The notes under the pieces: generated by a model
Told to the model about the DNA's origin: nothing
Database searches by the model: none
What the model saw: the letters and a program-made list of their open reading frames with translations, nothing else
Position numbers and translations under genes: made by a program
Assembly: GCA_964007475.1 (NCBI GenBank)
Contig: OZ023273.1
Coordinates: 111,709,812 to 111,773,811, forward strand
Direction: 5' to 3'
Length of the DNA stretch: 64,000 nucleotides
Source of the DNA: Hybos culiciformis
Lineage: Eukaryota > Arthropoda > Insecta > Diptera > Hybotidae
Shown: positions 25,701 to 38,569 of the stretch, one piece after another
Position numbering within the stretch: the stretch's first letter is position 1
How the letters are laid out: each line of letters begins with the position of its first letter

Positions 25701-27238
25701 ATTTTAATTCAAAGAAATCTAGAAATATATATTTCAAAAGCTAACCAAGGTACATCAACATCAACAGATTATATTGGCTTCGATAGAGTTGACAAAAAGA
25801 TAAAAATGTTATTCTTTTAAAATTTTCATGCTTTGATTTTGAACATTGGATTTTCTGAGAATTTCAGATGACTTCACTGTTACGTTAGCGTTTAAACACA
25901 ATTCAAAGTCTATCCGCATGACAATTGAATCAGATAAACTTTTATTAAAAATAACATTAAAATTAAAAGGTATTTTATAAATCTTGTGTAACTTTTCAGC
26001 TTTCTGTTATCATAATTGTTGTAACTTATTTCACTTCAATGTGGAAGAGTGTTATAAATTTTTAGACATTAAAAAAAAAAGAATTAATGAGAAAAAGGGG
26101 GCAAATATTTTAAACGCTGAAATTACAAATACAAAATTTTTAATTCTATAATTAAGGGCAGAAGCGAATAGTCTGATTCATTTATTCATCAATAAAAACA
26201 TTAAAAAATATATATTTCTTGGCTGACCAATAACTAATTTAGTGGCTTATTTACCACGTAATCTAGACGTAAAAAACAATAAACGAATAAATCATCAGTA
26301 TTCTAGTCAGACAATATGTGTATAAGACGTAACAAATCCTAAAAACTTTTCAAGGTTTCTTAAAATTTTTACTGTCTTGTCAGTAATATGTATTTTTTGT
26401 ACATATATTTATATGTCTTTCTAATTATTACATACAATGCTTTTTTATAAAATAACACATAATAATGTAAGTGTTGTTCTTCTTATATGAAACAAAAAAA
26501 ATTATTATTTATTTTATTTAAAAATTTCATGAATTCTCAATATATAATATTATGTAGCTCTTACATATTAAATCCTTGACCTCAGCATCAAGTTGATTTA
26601 TATTTTTATGTTATGCATTGGTATCTAAAAAATATTAAAAATAAAATTAAAAAAAAAAAAACTTAGAAATTTATAATCTTTTGTTGGACATGTACATAGC
26701 TATATGTATATTGAAATTATTATATAGAGAAAATATTATTATTTTTAAGTACGTATGTATTTATAATGTTTATATATATACATAATTTTATAGGTAAAAT
26801 CTATTTTAACACAAAAAAAAAAAAAAAAAATAAAATTTATATATATATTTTTTAAGGATAAAAAGGATGGTGTTTGGTGTATAAGGATATTTTAAAACAT
26901 TTTTTGCGCAGAGCTCAAATGTCAAAAATTTTTGATTTATATAAACTTTATTCTGTTTTATGTGATCTTTTGTACATTTTATAATTTATGCAAGCATCTG
27001 AAAAGGAATGATTTCTGAAAAATTATATTAAAATAATGAAAAAAAAAATATATGTATACCTATATATTTGACGATATTTTTGTATATATAAGAATAATCA
27101 GAAGACGTTGTACATAGCGCACACAAAGATGGTTTAATTATTTTTAAACATTTTTATTGAATAAAAATCTTTTATTTTATTTTGTCTAAGAAAAATTTTT
27201 ATTATTCCTTCAGTCAGAGAATTGGTAACAAAAATATA
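22777..27238. other. A+T-rich stretch without recognisable genes
   Basis: No supported gene or element. A short spaced repeat, TCACGAGAAA, occurs twice about 30 bases apart near 24.8 kb within a slightly less A+T-rich patch (24,780-25,000), but no frame stays open there. The rest is homopolymer-rich. Confidence 0.6.
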
Positions 27239-27289
27239 ACAATATTAAAAATATTACAATATTAAAAATATTACAATATTGAAAATATT
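27239..27289. repeat. Three copies of a 17-bp tandem repeat
   Basis: ACAATATTAAAAATATT is repeated at 27239, 27256 and 27273, the last copy with one A-to-G change. It is a small local expansion in non-coding DNA. Confidence 0.9.
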
Positions 27290-30200
27290 TAAATCTCGGG
27301 AAACATTACATTTAGATTTATATCCGCGAAGTTAAAACTTTTAACACAATTAATTCTGGTAAGAGTATCATATAAACACTATTTTTACAAAACAAATCAA
27401 ATTTTATGATAATTTGTGCTAATGAAGGTATACTTTTTTAAGATTAAAAATACTACCGTATAAAGAAACAAGTTAAAGTAATAATAACCAAGTTTTCACT
27501 ATACTCACAAAATATGTTATGGTTTACGCTCGTTTGATGTTCCATTAATATATTTTTTCTAATTTCAATCAGTTCTAAAATATGCTTTAAATTAAGGTGA
27601 ATTGGGTTAGAAATTAGTATTATAATATTTTAAAACAAGGCAGATAAAAATGCGAAAATGTAAAAGTCTGATTGTGAAAACAATTTTCGAAAATAGGTAC
27701 GAAAATTTTTAAATTTTTCAAGCTTAGCACTCATCAGAATGATTTACTTGACTATCATTGATTGAATTACACAGTTTAATTATGATAGATTTCATACATT
27801 TTTTTCTGTGTTCTGGTTTTAGAAGCTGCACTACCAACTGATTTTTAATAAATTCCATATATTTTATTATATAAACTGAACGAAATATAACATATAAAAT
27901 TAATGAATTGTAATTATTTAATAAACAAAAATAAATTATACTTCTATATATGGGGCAACAAAAAAAAAACAAAGGTGTAGAGTAAATATTTTTTACTATT
28001 TCCATTAATAATATAAAAAAAAACTTATTAATAAATATATAAATAAATAAAAAACGAAGATTTCTTAAAATTTACAGCATTTTAATACTTAAATTTATTA
28101 TGTTTTTCCTACTTTTTTTTCCTAACACCATTTATGAAACTTTTTTTTTGTCATTATTTTCTTTGGAAATAACAAAAAAAAAAGCTTTATAAATTGAATA
28201 TAATATTTGCGACATTTTTATATTTTTCTTAAAATTTATTTATTTCCTGTGTTTTACCTTATACGAAAAAAAAAAAAAAACAATTTTTTTTTTATATAAA
28301 ATAATAAATTCTTACAAAAAAAAAAACAAATAAATAAAAAATAGTCTATTATAAAGTTACCTAGAGTACATTTACTTATTTTTTTTTTTAATATATATAA
28401 ATTTTTTTTTTGAAATTATTATATTTTATTTTGTTACTTTTATTTTGTATTTATTTTTGTTTTTTTTTTTTTTGTTTGTTTTGTTTGCGGACTCTGTGTA
28501 TGTCCTTTTTAATTCCTTTTGAGATATGTACGACAAAAAAATATTTATTATTATTATGTAAAATGAGAGAAAAATATAAAAATTATATCCTGTTTTCGGC
28601 TCCACTCATTCTAAATTTTTATTAACACTGTGATCTGGTTTTATCTTAAAAAAAATAATAAAAAAAAGTCCTTTATTTTTTAAATTAAGTAGAAAGGTAT
28701 TGCCATATGTATTGAAAAGGTCAGTTAAATAGTTGAGGTATATATTTTGAGCACGTCTGTGAGTAAATCTGTTAACATTCCGCCCGTACAAAGCTTTTGG
28801 TATATCTCTTATGTCCTACCGATAAAAATTATGAACCGATTTTCAAAAGCGAAATTTGGTGAATTGACCATGTCCTTTTACAATATTTGAATAGAGACAT
28901 AATGCTAAGATCTAAAAGAGACATAATCACAAAAATTGTAGCGTAAAAAAGAAATGATTGGAAAAGAACTAAAAATAGGTATATATTTATAAATATATTT
29001 TTCCTATTCTACAAAAATTTGTTTCCATTGAAAAATTAAACCGACCTAGGTTAACTAGAAAGATCGATCTAAAATCAGTGTACTTTATGTCGTTTTTTTA
29101 CATATTGTAAAAGGACTTAAAGTCCATAACTTAGTTTCGCTTGTGAGTCAATATTTTAGTGACAAAAAGTTAGTCAGTTCGCTTTATGAAAACTTCAGAA
29201 AATATTTAGATACAAAAATCTATCAATTTATTGTCTATGATACCGCTGATATGTCAGATAGTAAATGATTGACCAATGAGTGGTTCTTAATGTTAGAAAA
29301 TTCTGCTTATTTCTCAAAAAGTTTGAATGTTTGACAAAAAAAAACCTCTTACGGCAATACCATTAAGGTGTCCTTTTCCTACATTAATATCCATCTCTAA
29401 AGGAAACTAATATGCGAGAAATGTGAATTTTTGTATTACACTAAAAATAAAAACAAAATTATGTTTTCCAAAGAAATCCTTTTGTAGAATATAATATTCT
29501 GATCCAGGAAAGGTTAAACTCTCCACCATCTCGAACAAAGGTATACATATACCCCAAAAAAAAAAGTATTAATTTTTTTTTTAGGATAAGGATTATAATC
29601 GTGGTATGTTTGAAAATTTCTATAAATACAATTTTTTTTTTTTTTCGTTACAATTTTTGTAATACTGCGGTAATAGAACACAGGAAGATATTTATTGTGA
29701 TCCTTTTTTTGATTTCTTTTATATAATTTTTTTTTTGTATTTTATAAGATTTTTTTTTATTTTTGTTTGCTGCAAAATATTTTAATGCAACTTTACATCC
29801 TGTATGAATAAATTTGAAACCAACATAAAAATAAAATTAAACCCAAAACATAAACATAATTCTTTCAAATTTGGTTATTTTTTATACTTTTTGTATAGTT
29901 TTTAATTTTGGACACTTATTTGGTTTTAGTAATAAATTTAATGAGAAATTCATAATGTTGTTGTATGTTGATCTATAAGAGGCTAATAATGGAAATTAAA
30001 AAGGGAAACATAGGGATACACATGTTAAACAAAATGAAAATATGTTAATGAAAATTTAAAATGTTGAATTTCATTGCATTTTTAAAATTTCCCTAAATTT
30101 CAAGTAATGTAATGGTTTTAATTTATATAAAAAGTAATTATCATGTGATTCTTTATCCTTAATCCTTAATATTTTCTTCATAGGATTTATATAACATGAT

Positions 30201-31835
30201 TTTTGAAGAATTCTGACAAAAATCTCACCAACAATAATATTATTAGTAGACTATTACACAAATTCAAGTTAGTTGTGGAAAACGAATCTCGAATATATTA
30301 AAACCACAACAGCCGGCAGTATTAATATTAGATTATTAAAGCTTCTCTGTTCTCGAATACTAACCGCACGTGCTGTCAAAAAATATACTAGAAATTATAA
30401 TTATTTTAGATATTGTTTTAATTACATATGCTTATTTATCTTGAAAAAAGCATATATATAATAATATAGTACATATATTTTATTTTTATGCAAAAATTAA
30501 GATTTCTTAGTAATTTTTTTTTTCTGTTTTTATATTTTGCGAATCTTATATTACCATCATAATGAAGGCACTATACACACATTGCCTTCAATTGTAATGA
30601 AAGGCGCATTTAACTTTAGAGATAAATATATAGATAAAAAATTGTTCCAAACATAAAAATTATGTTAATTAATCATGGAATTTAAACAAACACAAAAAAA
30701 AAACATGTCCCAAAATCTCATTTTAGAAAAATTAACATAGAATACCCATTAAAATCAAAGACATTCATTCAAAAATTACAAAAATAAATCTTTCAAAAAG
30801 TAAAATTTTATTATCCTTTTTTTGTTTTTTATTCCTACATTTTTTTATTTCTGTAAAAAAAAAAATTAAATTTATAGAACATTTTAACTTTTTACCTTTT
30901 GTTCAAAATAAATAATGTTTTAAAATAATAATAAATATATATAATTTTTTTTTTTTACTTTATCCTTAAAGGATCATAATTTTTATTTTAGAAAGAACAA
31001 AAAAAAAAGAAGTCATTGTAAAATAAATTTCCATCATTCCAAAACTGAAACAGCTCAAATATTAAATTCTAATAAAATTAACATTAAATAAAATGAAAAG
31101 AAAATCATCATCAACCCTTCTAAAATGTTAAAAGCTTTTAAAATTTACACCCTTAGACAGGAAGACATTTTTTCTGGAAGCCATCATTAAAAAAGGACTT
31201 TCAAATAAAAATAATTAAAAAATTGTCCCTTTTTTGTCCAAAAAAAACCAAAATATTTTTTAAGATAAATAAATAAATTAAATTTAGGTACATTTTAAAA
31301 ATACAGAGTGACACAATAAAAGGATGTCGTTTCTGTACAGTAAATCTATGTTTATTGCCGGCACGGACTAAAATGTAATCAATATATTCAACTAGTTTTG
31401 ATAGTAAAGTATTGTAATGTCGTTTTGCTTTATGAAACTGCTATTCACTACCGGTTAAATAGTACAAATTTTTCCAAAAATTCCAAAGATCTTCCGCAGT
31501 AAAAGTTCTCCACTTTGTTCTCCGTTCATTAATTTTCAGCATTAATTTTCAAACACAATTATTGCCTAACTCGTTATAATATTCAGAAATAATCCTACGT
31601 AAAATTAATACGCTTCTACAAAAATCTTTATGGTACTTCAGTATCAAATTAAATACTCAAAAATACAAAAAGCAATTTTTTTTTTTTTAGTTTCCATTAA
31701 GGTGTGGGTATAAATTTTCCAGATAACAAAATAAAATAATAAATATAACAAATTTCCATCATCAATTTACCAAAAACGAAATTCTTGTATTCGCAAAACA
31801 AAAACAAAGCAAAAATTATATTTATATACATATAT
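27290..31835. other. A+T-rich stretch; possible decayed inverted-repeat element at 28.7-29.4 kb
   Basis: No gene is supported. Between about 28,694 and 29,367, imperfect inverted blocks are visible. GGTATTGCC near 28,696 faces GGCAATACC near 29,355, and TCCTTTTACAATAT near 28,874 faces its complement near 29,103. This may be an old inverted-repeat element. The remainder is homopolymer-rich; frames such as 27724-28005 (minus), 28410-28625 (plus) and 30273-30461 (plus) show no recognisable domain. Confidence 0.5.
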
Positions 31836-32995
31836 CAGTGGCGAGCGGTCTAAGGTGCTCCAGGTGCAGAGCACACTCTCTTAAAAAATACCTTATCAAA
31901 ATAAAATTATAAAAAAAATTATAACTAGCTAGAGTTTTTAAATCAATATATTTTTTTTTCAATACATACTGGCAAACAAAAGTACTCTGAATATTTTCAA
32001 AAATCGCTTTAGAATCTGAAAAAAGTAAAAACTAAAAATTTACCATTATCGCACAGCAATTATAGTTATAACAAATTTTTTGGTGCTAATCAGGTGCTAG
32101 CACAACATGCTTGAACAAAAGTAATAAAGCTTTTTATTTTTCATATAAAAAAATTCCAGCATTGCGCATGCGTAATCATTTTACACAAGCAAAATAACAA
32201 AAAATAAATCCTTTTGGGTGCTACAAAATTTCTGCACCTCTCTATCAACAAACGAACATTATAAACAATTTCTGATCCTACACAAAAAACTCTAATGGAA
32301 AACCGTGAAGGTGTAAGCTTTTTATATTGTTTTGTGCTTTTGATGTTTTGCCGCTCAAGGGAATTTTTCTCTCTCTGAACATAAGAACTCTAGTGGAAAA
32401 CTGTGAAGGTGTGTTTTGTTTTGTTTTGTTTTGTGCTTTTGATGTTTTGCCGCTCAAGGGAATTTTTCTCTCTCTGAACATAAGAACTCTAGTGGAAAAC
32501 TGTGAAGGTGTGTTGTTTTGTTTTGTGAACATAAGAATCGTAAGATTCTGAAAAGTAAACGGTTGTAAGTGACAAAATGTTGTCTTTAAAAAAAAATTGT
32601 TTAATGAAATGTTTTTGTTAAAATTTAGTTTAATGCTTCTCAGGAAAATTTTGGAAATTTTGAAAATTTCTGAACGTAAAATATTCTAGTTGCGTTTGGT
32701 TGGTGTAATTAAATCTCAAAAGGAAATTACAGTAACAAAATGCATGTTGAATTTTTTTACTCAGAATATTTTTATTTTAAAATTTTTTTGAGGAGAAGCA
32801 CTATTGTGAAATTAAATTTAATTCAAAATATTATAAATTATAATTAACTACAATCTAGATTAATAAAAAAAAATAAATAAATAAATAAAAAAAAATGGAA
32901 CCATAGTCCCTCTACGTCCTCGTCATTGGTTCTGGGTCACTCCAAGGGTGGGACAACTCTGCACACCTTCAAATAAAAGTCACCGCACGCCACTG
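31836..32995. mobile_element. hAT-type non-autonomous element with perfect target duplications
   Basis: The ends are CAGTGGCGAGCGGT at 31836 and, inverted, CAGTGGCGTGCGGT ending at 32995 (14 bp, one mismatch). Both match the hAT pattern CAGNGGC. A perfect 8-bp direct repeat, ACATATAT, lies at 31828-31835 and 32996-33003, as hAT insertion makes. Beneath the ends a GGTGC..GCAGAG-like subterminal motif is present on both sides. No transposase remnant was recognised in the 1,160 bp. The interior carries a 99-bp tandem duplication around 32.3-32.55 kb. Because the flanks are undamaged, this is probably a younger insertion than the other hAT copies in the window. The A+T-rich dinucleotide context of the target makes a chance 8-mer match possible but not likely. 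Confidence 0.8.
32290..32550. repeat. 99-bp tandem duplication within the hAT-type element
   Basis: A 99-bp block beginning TTTGTGCTTTTGATG at 32331 is repeated from 32430 with almost no changes except in a TTTTG pentamer run. A partial unit precedes it (CTCTAATGGAAAACCGTGAAGG, about 32290) and another follows (GTGAACATAAGAATCG, about 32525). Because 99 is a multiple of three, frames on both strands carry a 33-residue repeat. These frames (32278-32532 minus, 32327-32551 plus) are repeat translations and not proposed as genes. The near-identity of the copies implies recent duplication. Confidence 0.9.
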
Positions 32996-33003
32996 ACATA
33001 TAT

Positions 33004-34324
33004 ATATATTTTTTTTTCTGAATTAGAATGAATTTATATATCTTGAATATTTAATCAATCTAATTAACACTTTTTTGATTCCATTTTAGTTATTTTATAC
33101 TTTGTTTTCGTTTTTTTATTTTTTATATATAAGAAAGAAATTTAATTATACAATAAGATAATAATATGGAAATAGCTTTATATATTCAAAGCTATACAAC
33201 ATACTTATGTTTAATTCGTTCGTTCAAAAAAAAAAAAAAGAAAAATGTTTTTTTTTTTTTGTTCTTGTTCTTGTTATTTTATTTTTTTTTATTTTTTATT
33301 TTGTATTTATTTTCTATACTGAAGTCAAGGCTTTAATTTCATATTATAATGCTATACCATGAAATTCATCCATCCATCTATTGAATCAGAAAAGCTATCA
33401 TCTTTGAAATGGAAAAAAGTAAAAAAAAAAAAAAAATTATATAAAAGAAAATAAAGTTTCATTCCTCTATGGAATTTCTATTCCATCAGATACAAAAATG
33501 TATTCATTTATGGATTGAATTTTGGATACTTGGATAAGGTTTCACTATTGAAAAGAATAAGTATAGTACCTCATAAAGCATGTAGTCTGTTTTTTCGCAG
33601 TTAGATTCAAATTTCTTTCACAGCTAATATTATTTTGGGTTCCTATAATTGATTTCTACCAATATCGCAAATTTTCATCTGGTTTCTCGTAGTTCGAAAT
33701 TTTGGTCACAATCGAAAGCTAAACATATTCTTGGGGTCTTTCAATCAACGTATTATACAATAATACAATACACCAATTTTTATCGTCATTATATTTGGGT
33801 TTTTACAATAGACAAAACACTAATTTATGTCAATATTATTATTACAAGTTTTAAAATATAAGATTTTTGTGAGAAATAATTTCGACCCTGGGCAGGTTAA
33901 GAGATTTTAATTTAGAAAATAGGAATCGTTAAATATTATCTTTCGACTTAACTAAAAACGATTAAGTTTTCGATTTGCAAATATCTAATACATTCATATT
34001 AATATAGTTACAAGCATTTTAAGTGCTGGACGGACGTACGGAAATGAAAACATACAGTTCGTTTTTTGTTTACGGCAAACGCGGCTAATAAAAAGTAAGT
34101 ATGTACATATTTAAGGAGCAATACAGTATTCACGGTTATAATTAAATATATTTCGATGTTCATAAAATAGTTTTTGAAAAATTTGCATAAACTGAAGCTT
34201 TCTAGGAAAAGTGCCACAATGTAGCGATTGATGTTGTCAATAAAACATTGACTGTAAAAATTAGAAATGTTGGTTTTACTAGAAAGGGGTGGTAATGAAC
34301 ATAACGTAATACATATATCATTTC
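33004..34324. other. A+T-rich stretch without recognisable genes
   Basis: Homopolymers flank a less biased interval (33.5-34.3 kb) in which several 60-70 codon frames are open (33649-33861 plus, 34008-34217 minus). Neither shows a motif, splice context or repeat relationship that supports a gene. Confidence 0.55.
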
Positions 34325-34404
34325 AGTACGGCCGTAAATTACGGCGTCGTTTTCGTAACACCGTTTCCCTACGTAATATTACGGCTGGTGTACGATGGCA
34401 CTGC
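34325..34404. repeat. GC-richer palindromic patch with recurring CGTAA/TTACG
   Basis: This 80-bp island is far richer in G+C than its surroundings. Left arm GTAC..GG.CCGTAAATTACG (from 34326) and right arm, inverted, GTACACCAGCCGTAATATTACG (ending about 34394) form an imperfect palindrome. Inside, the word CGTAA or its complement occurs several times. An arginine-rich 59-codon frame with an ATG at 34267 runs through it, but its R residues come from the CG words. It may be the remnant of a small inverted-repeat element or a protein-binding cluster. Confidence 0.45.
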
Positions 34405-37400
34405 TTTCACCACCGCTTAAGATCTTTTATTAATTTTATTTCCTAATTACTTTGGAAATCATGCAGATTTAGATTGATTTGTCTATAGTAGTCATTCTCT
34501 ATAAGACAAGCTCAAGAAAATAATAATTTTTTTGTTTTTTTTTTTTTGAATAATAAGAAAACATTTAAAAAAGAAAGAAAATTTATATTTATGTCTAAAA
34601 TATTCTTATCAGGGCGTTTATATTCTACAGAACAAAAAAGATACATCTTCTTTCTTTTAAAGAAAAAAAAAACATTTTTTTCTACATAGATAGGATGTAC
34701 ATATGTATAAACATAAAGATATGATATACGACTCTCTCTATATATATAACAATGTCTTTTTATATCGATATGATGGTTGTATCAAAATTGTACCTTATTT
34801 AGAAAATGCCATATATCTTATTCATTCCTTTTTTGTGTTATTTTGAGTGATATATACTTATTATTATTATTATTATTTCCAACCAGTAAGATTTTTGATA
34901 GGATGAAACTGTTTAATTTTTTTTTGTCTTTTTTTTTTTTTTTCTTCGACCATTCAAAATTATATCTTTTGTACGGATTAACAATGGTATCAAATGTTTT
35001 TATAGTTATAAATGTGTTTTTAAAAGAATATTAGATTAAAACAGAAGCAAAATGTATACGAGTAATAGTCCATAGATACATAGATACATGTATCTTTTTT
35101 TTATATTTAGAATAATTATAGATATCATATTTAGATTGAAATAGATGTGGAAGATAAAGTTTAGTTTTTACAAAGTAAAAAAAAAACAAAAAAGATAGAT
35201 GTGGAGAAAATTAAAATATATGTATTTATTTTTAACAATAATTATGTATAAAATATAGTATGTATATAACATAAAAATTCGTCCTTTATGATTTCTTGGA
35301 AAAGCGAATTTTTTATTAATTTGAAAATAGTCTCCGAAGAATAAGGTGTCTCAGATGGATAAAATGGCTATAAGCTTTTCCGTAATTGCCGTAATTGACA
35401 CCCAAAGAAAAGAAAAAAGAAAACTGAAGAATTTTAAATAATATCGGAGATAAACTAAAGGTAATTGACGCGTAAACAAATTAAAATATATATGAAAATT
35501 CTGGGAAATGAAAAACGCAACGCGATGGTTTCATTCAAAAAATGCAACTGTCAATGTCAAATATTACATACCCAGGGCACATTAACGCCCTCTTATTATT
35601 GGCCTTCCAAAATATTTCTAAAAATTACTTAACCTGTCCCTTAATAAGAATATGTTCTCGTGAGAACATGGTCTTGTTTTTTTTTACTATGAGAAAACTA
35701 CTTCAAAAACATGAAAGGAACATGTTTTTAAACCAAAACATGTTTATTGTTGTAGTTTGTCAAAGGCATAACTAAAAACTATTGTAAAAAAATTGCTAAT
35801 GTTATTTTGCCGTATAACCTTTATATATCTAATAAAATTAAAAAAACAATGTAATAGTAACTATTTAATTTATTTCCAATTATTAAAACATCGCATTGGC
35901 TAAAAACTTTCAAATTAATGATTTGATCTTATCTTTTATCATTACAAAAACGTTCTTTAACCGATAATTATAAAAACATAACAATTTATCATAAATTTAT
36001 ATAAAAATATTTTTCTGAATGATCTTTTAATTCAGATTTTTTCCTCAAACCGTCATTGAGGAACTTCCACTTTTCAGAACATTTATACTTATATTATTCT
36101 TGAAAGAAATTATTTGTAGACTAATCATAAAAAATGTTCATTCTTAAGAATATCAGTTTATAGTTCAATAGTAGTCTTTAATAAACTTACAGCTACCAAA
36201 AATTTGATATGGTAGTATTACTTTAATTGATGTTTTACGTTTTAAAAAAAAAATATACTTTAATTGATGTTTAACCGTTTTAAAAAAAAGTTATGTGGCT
36301 ACATTATAAATCGAATTCCAAAATTATTAATAAATTAAGCTGAAATTTCCTGCAAGTAAAAACATACTATTCTATTAACTCTTCACATTCTACTAAAGAA
36401 TTCAATTATTATTCACCATAAGCGAGCAATGAACCTAAAAGTTCAAGTTATGAATGAATTCAGAACGGGGTTTCACCCTAAGTTTTAAAATTATAAGTTT
36501 TAATTGTCACCAACATAATTTTTTATTTAATACTGTTTATTTGATTTGTGCGGTTAGAAAATTCTGCAATCAGCTCTTACTTTCAATGCAAAATAATAAA
36601 TAACTTTTTTTATAAATACCCTTAAAAATGAACTCTCACTAAAAAAAAAAAAAATTTACAATGCAAGTAAACAGACAATATTCAGAAGAGTTTATTTAAT
36701 TTTTTTGAATATTCATTTATACAAGATAAAAAATTTTTTTTGTTTTTTTTTTTACAAAATTCCCAACAGTAAAAGAAAATATTAAGTATATTTTGAAAGA
36801 AGATATTCAAGAAAAATAAAAAGTTATTGTAGTGACCTGGAAAATAAGGGGTGGCACCCAAACGTCAATTAATCTTCTGATGTGCCATGGATGATATCAA
36901 GAAATTTTTATACATAATAAAAATAATATCAATAGCAATATATGTATAGGAAAAAGCTTAAATATAATTAGGGTAAAGGCATGTAGAAAGCTTATAAATA
37001 TAAATCTCTGAATGTGAAGTTATAATATTAAAAATCAAATTAAATTATGATTTCCATTATGATTTCCATGAGGAACCATAGCTATTTTGCACAATTTAAA
37101 TTTATTATTATATTCAAACAAAAATTGTACAGAGCACTTTTACTGTATATGTGAAAACAAACTACTACATACAAAATTTAGGAAATAAAGGTCAATGCCA
37201 AAACTACTTGCTCCGTAAAAAAAAAATGTTTCAATTTACAACATTAAAGGAAATTTATATCTCAACCTGAGTGTTAGGATAACCTGTAAAATTATCTTAA
37301 TTTATTGTAGAACTATGTCTTTTTAACATAAATAAATCAAGCATCCAGTTCTGCAACGACCTAGCTCCAACCAAAAATCTTAAAATCAATAGTTTTTAAC

Positions 37401-37448
37401 ACCAAATTGAAAATTATTTTATTTCAATTTTTAGAAAATGCAAATATA
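34405..37448. other. A+T-rich stretch without recognisable genes
   Basis: Low-complexity DNA with one small tandem duplication near 36.2 kb. The frame 35542-35775 (plus) is less biased than most but has no recognisable domain. No other element ends were noticed. Confidence 0.6.
36219..36290. repeat. Two copies of a 37-bp tandem repeat
   Basis: TACTTTAATTGATGTTT followed by CGTTTTAAAAAAAA occurs at 36219 and again at 36256, with minor differences. This is a local duplication in non-coding DNA. Confidence 0.85.
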
Positions 37449-37606
37449 TAAATAATAATAATAATAATAAAAAGAACAACACAAACACTTAATTCAAATG
37501 AGACAAATTCAAAAATTGAAACAAATTCCAGCCAAGGTGGGAATCGAACCCACGACCGAACACGCCGTAGGATAATCAATGCCAATTCCACTACACCCTG
37601 ACGGCC
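37449..37606 (-). mobile_element. tRNA-derived SINE
   Basis: On the minus strand the head begins GGCCGTCAGGGTGTAGTGG at 37606. It holds an A-box-like TGTAGTGGAATTGG and a perfect RNA polymerase III B box, GGTTCGATTCC (37540-37550), embedded in a T-stem/loop GTGGG-TTCGATT-CCCAC. A body of about 65 bp follows. It ends in a TTATT-type tail of repeated ATT (37451-37470 as AAT on the plus strand). Head, body and A/T simple tail are the standard SINE layout. The acceptor and D arms do not pair like a working tRNA and the sequence continues directly into the body, so this is not a functional tRNA gene. Target duplications were not evident. Confidence 0.8.
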
Positions 37607-37683
37607 GACAACTTTTTACTATGATGCACTATGCTACTTTTACTTCCAAAAAGAAAGCAAAATATCAAATTCATATATGTATA

Positions 37684-37864
37684 ATACTAAGAAGAAGCAC
37701 AAAACTCTCATTTGACATCTCACATAAAACGAGAAAATTATCGAGTATTTTTTTTAACTATATACATATATACTTATACTAAAAAAAGCCTAAAAATAAA
37801 AAATTCGATGACTAGTGAAAAGAAATGAGATTTGAAATGAGAATTTTGTGCTTCTTCTTAGTAT
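37684..37864. repeat. Snap-back inverted repeat, arms about 70 bp (small MITE-like)
   Basis: The left arm begins ATACTAAGAAGAAGCACAAAA at 37684. The right arm, read inverted from 37864, begins with the same word and remains alignable for about 70 bases (CTCATTT, CATCTCA/AATCTCA, ATCGAGTATT/ATCGAATTTT). The arms surround a loop of about 40 bp. The whole is compatible with a small foldback MITE sitting less than 100 bp from the SINE. No clear target duplication was found. Confidence 0.7.
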
Positions 37865-38515
37865 AACATGGCTTTGGTAATATATTCCCATAAAAAGCGT
37901 ATTCTATATTTGACAATCAAAATGTATTCTATTAATTTAGGTTTTTAATTTTTTTTAGGCATATACCTATAATCAAATTTACGTCAATCAAAATTTTTAG
38001 AACTTTTTTCATTCTTTGACTGATAAGCATTTTAATAATATATTTTTATTATTACTTATTGAAAATTTGATATAATTGATAAGCTTAGTGGAAAATTGAA
38101 TAAATACCCTAGCCAAGAATTAAAAAAATATATATACATATATATTTAGTATTTTTTTTTTTTTTTCAGTACAAGAAAGAACAGACAAGACAAGAAAACG
38201 ACAATATCAAAGTCATTATTATTCCAAAATGGAGTATTCTGTGATGTTTTTCGCTACAGTTTTTTTTTTTCATTTTTCGTTTTTTTTTTATTTTGCACTG
38301 TGTATACATGAAAAGATAAAAACCAAATAAAAATCATGTATAAATTTATAAATAAAATTTTAGAAAAGAAGTGAAAAAGAATGATGAGCACAAAAATTGT
38401 CTCAAAGGCATATCTCTCTTATAATTTTTTTTTTTATTTTTTAAATTCAAACATTTTTAACTGAAATACATCAGGCAAGGGACTAATAAATTTGAAATAC
38501 GGGTAGAGAGACTAA

Positions 38516-38569
38516 AATAATAATAATAATAACAGCAACAACAACAATAATAACAACAACAACAACAAA
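38516..38569. repeat. Compound (AAT)n/(AAC)n microsatellite
   Basis: AAT repeats pass into AAC/CAGCAAC repeats, then AAT, then AAC again. On the minus strand this encodes runs of C and Y within an open frame, which is an artefact of the repeat. Confidence 0.9.

Noticed and set aside
32278..32551. Frames with a 33-residue repeat on both strands
   Set aside because: Produced by the 99-bp tandem duplication inside the hAT-type element; no ordinary protein features.
37532..37606. A functional tRNA gene on the minus strand
   Set aside because: The T arm and B box are intact, but the acceptor and D arms do not pair properly, and the sequence runs on into a body and ATT tail. A SINE explains all of it.
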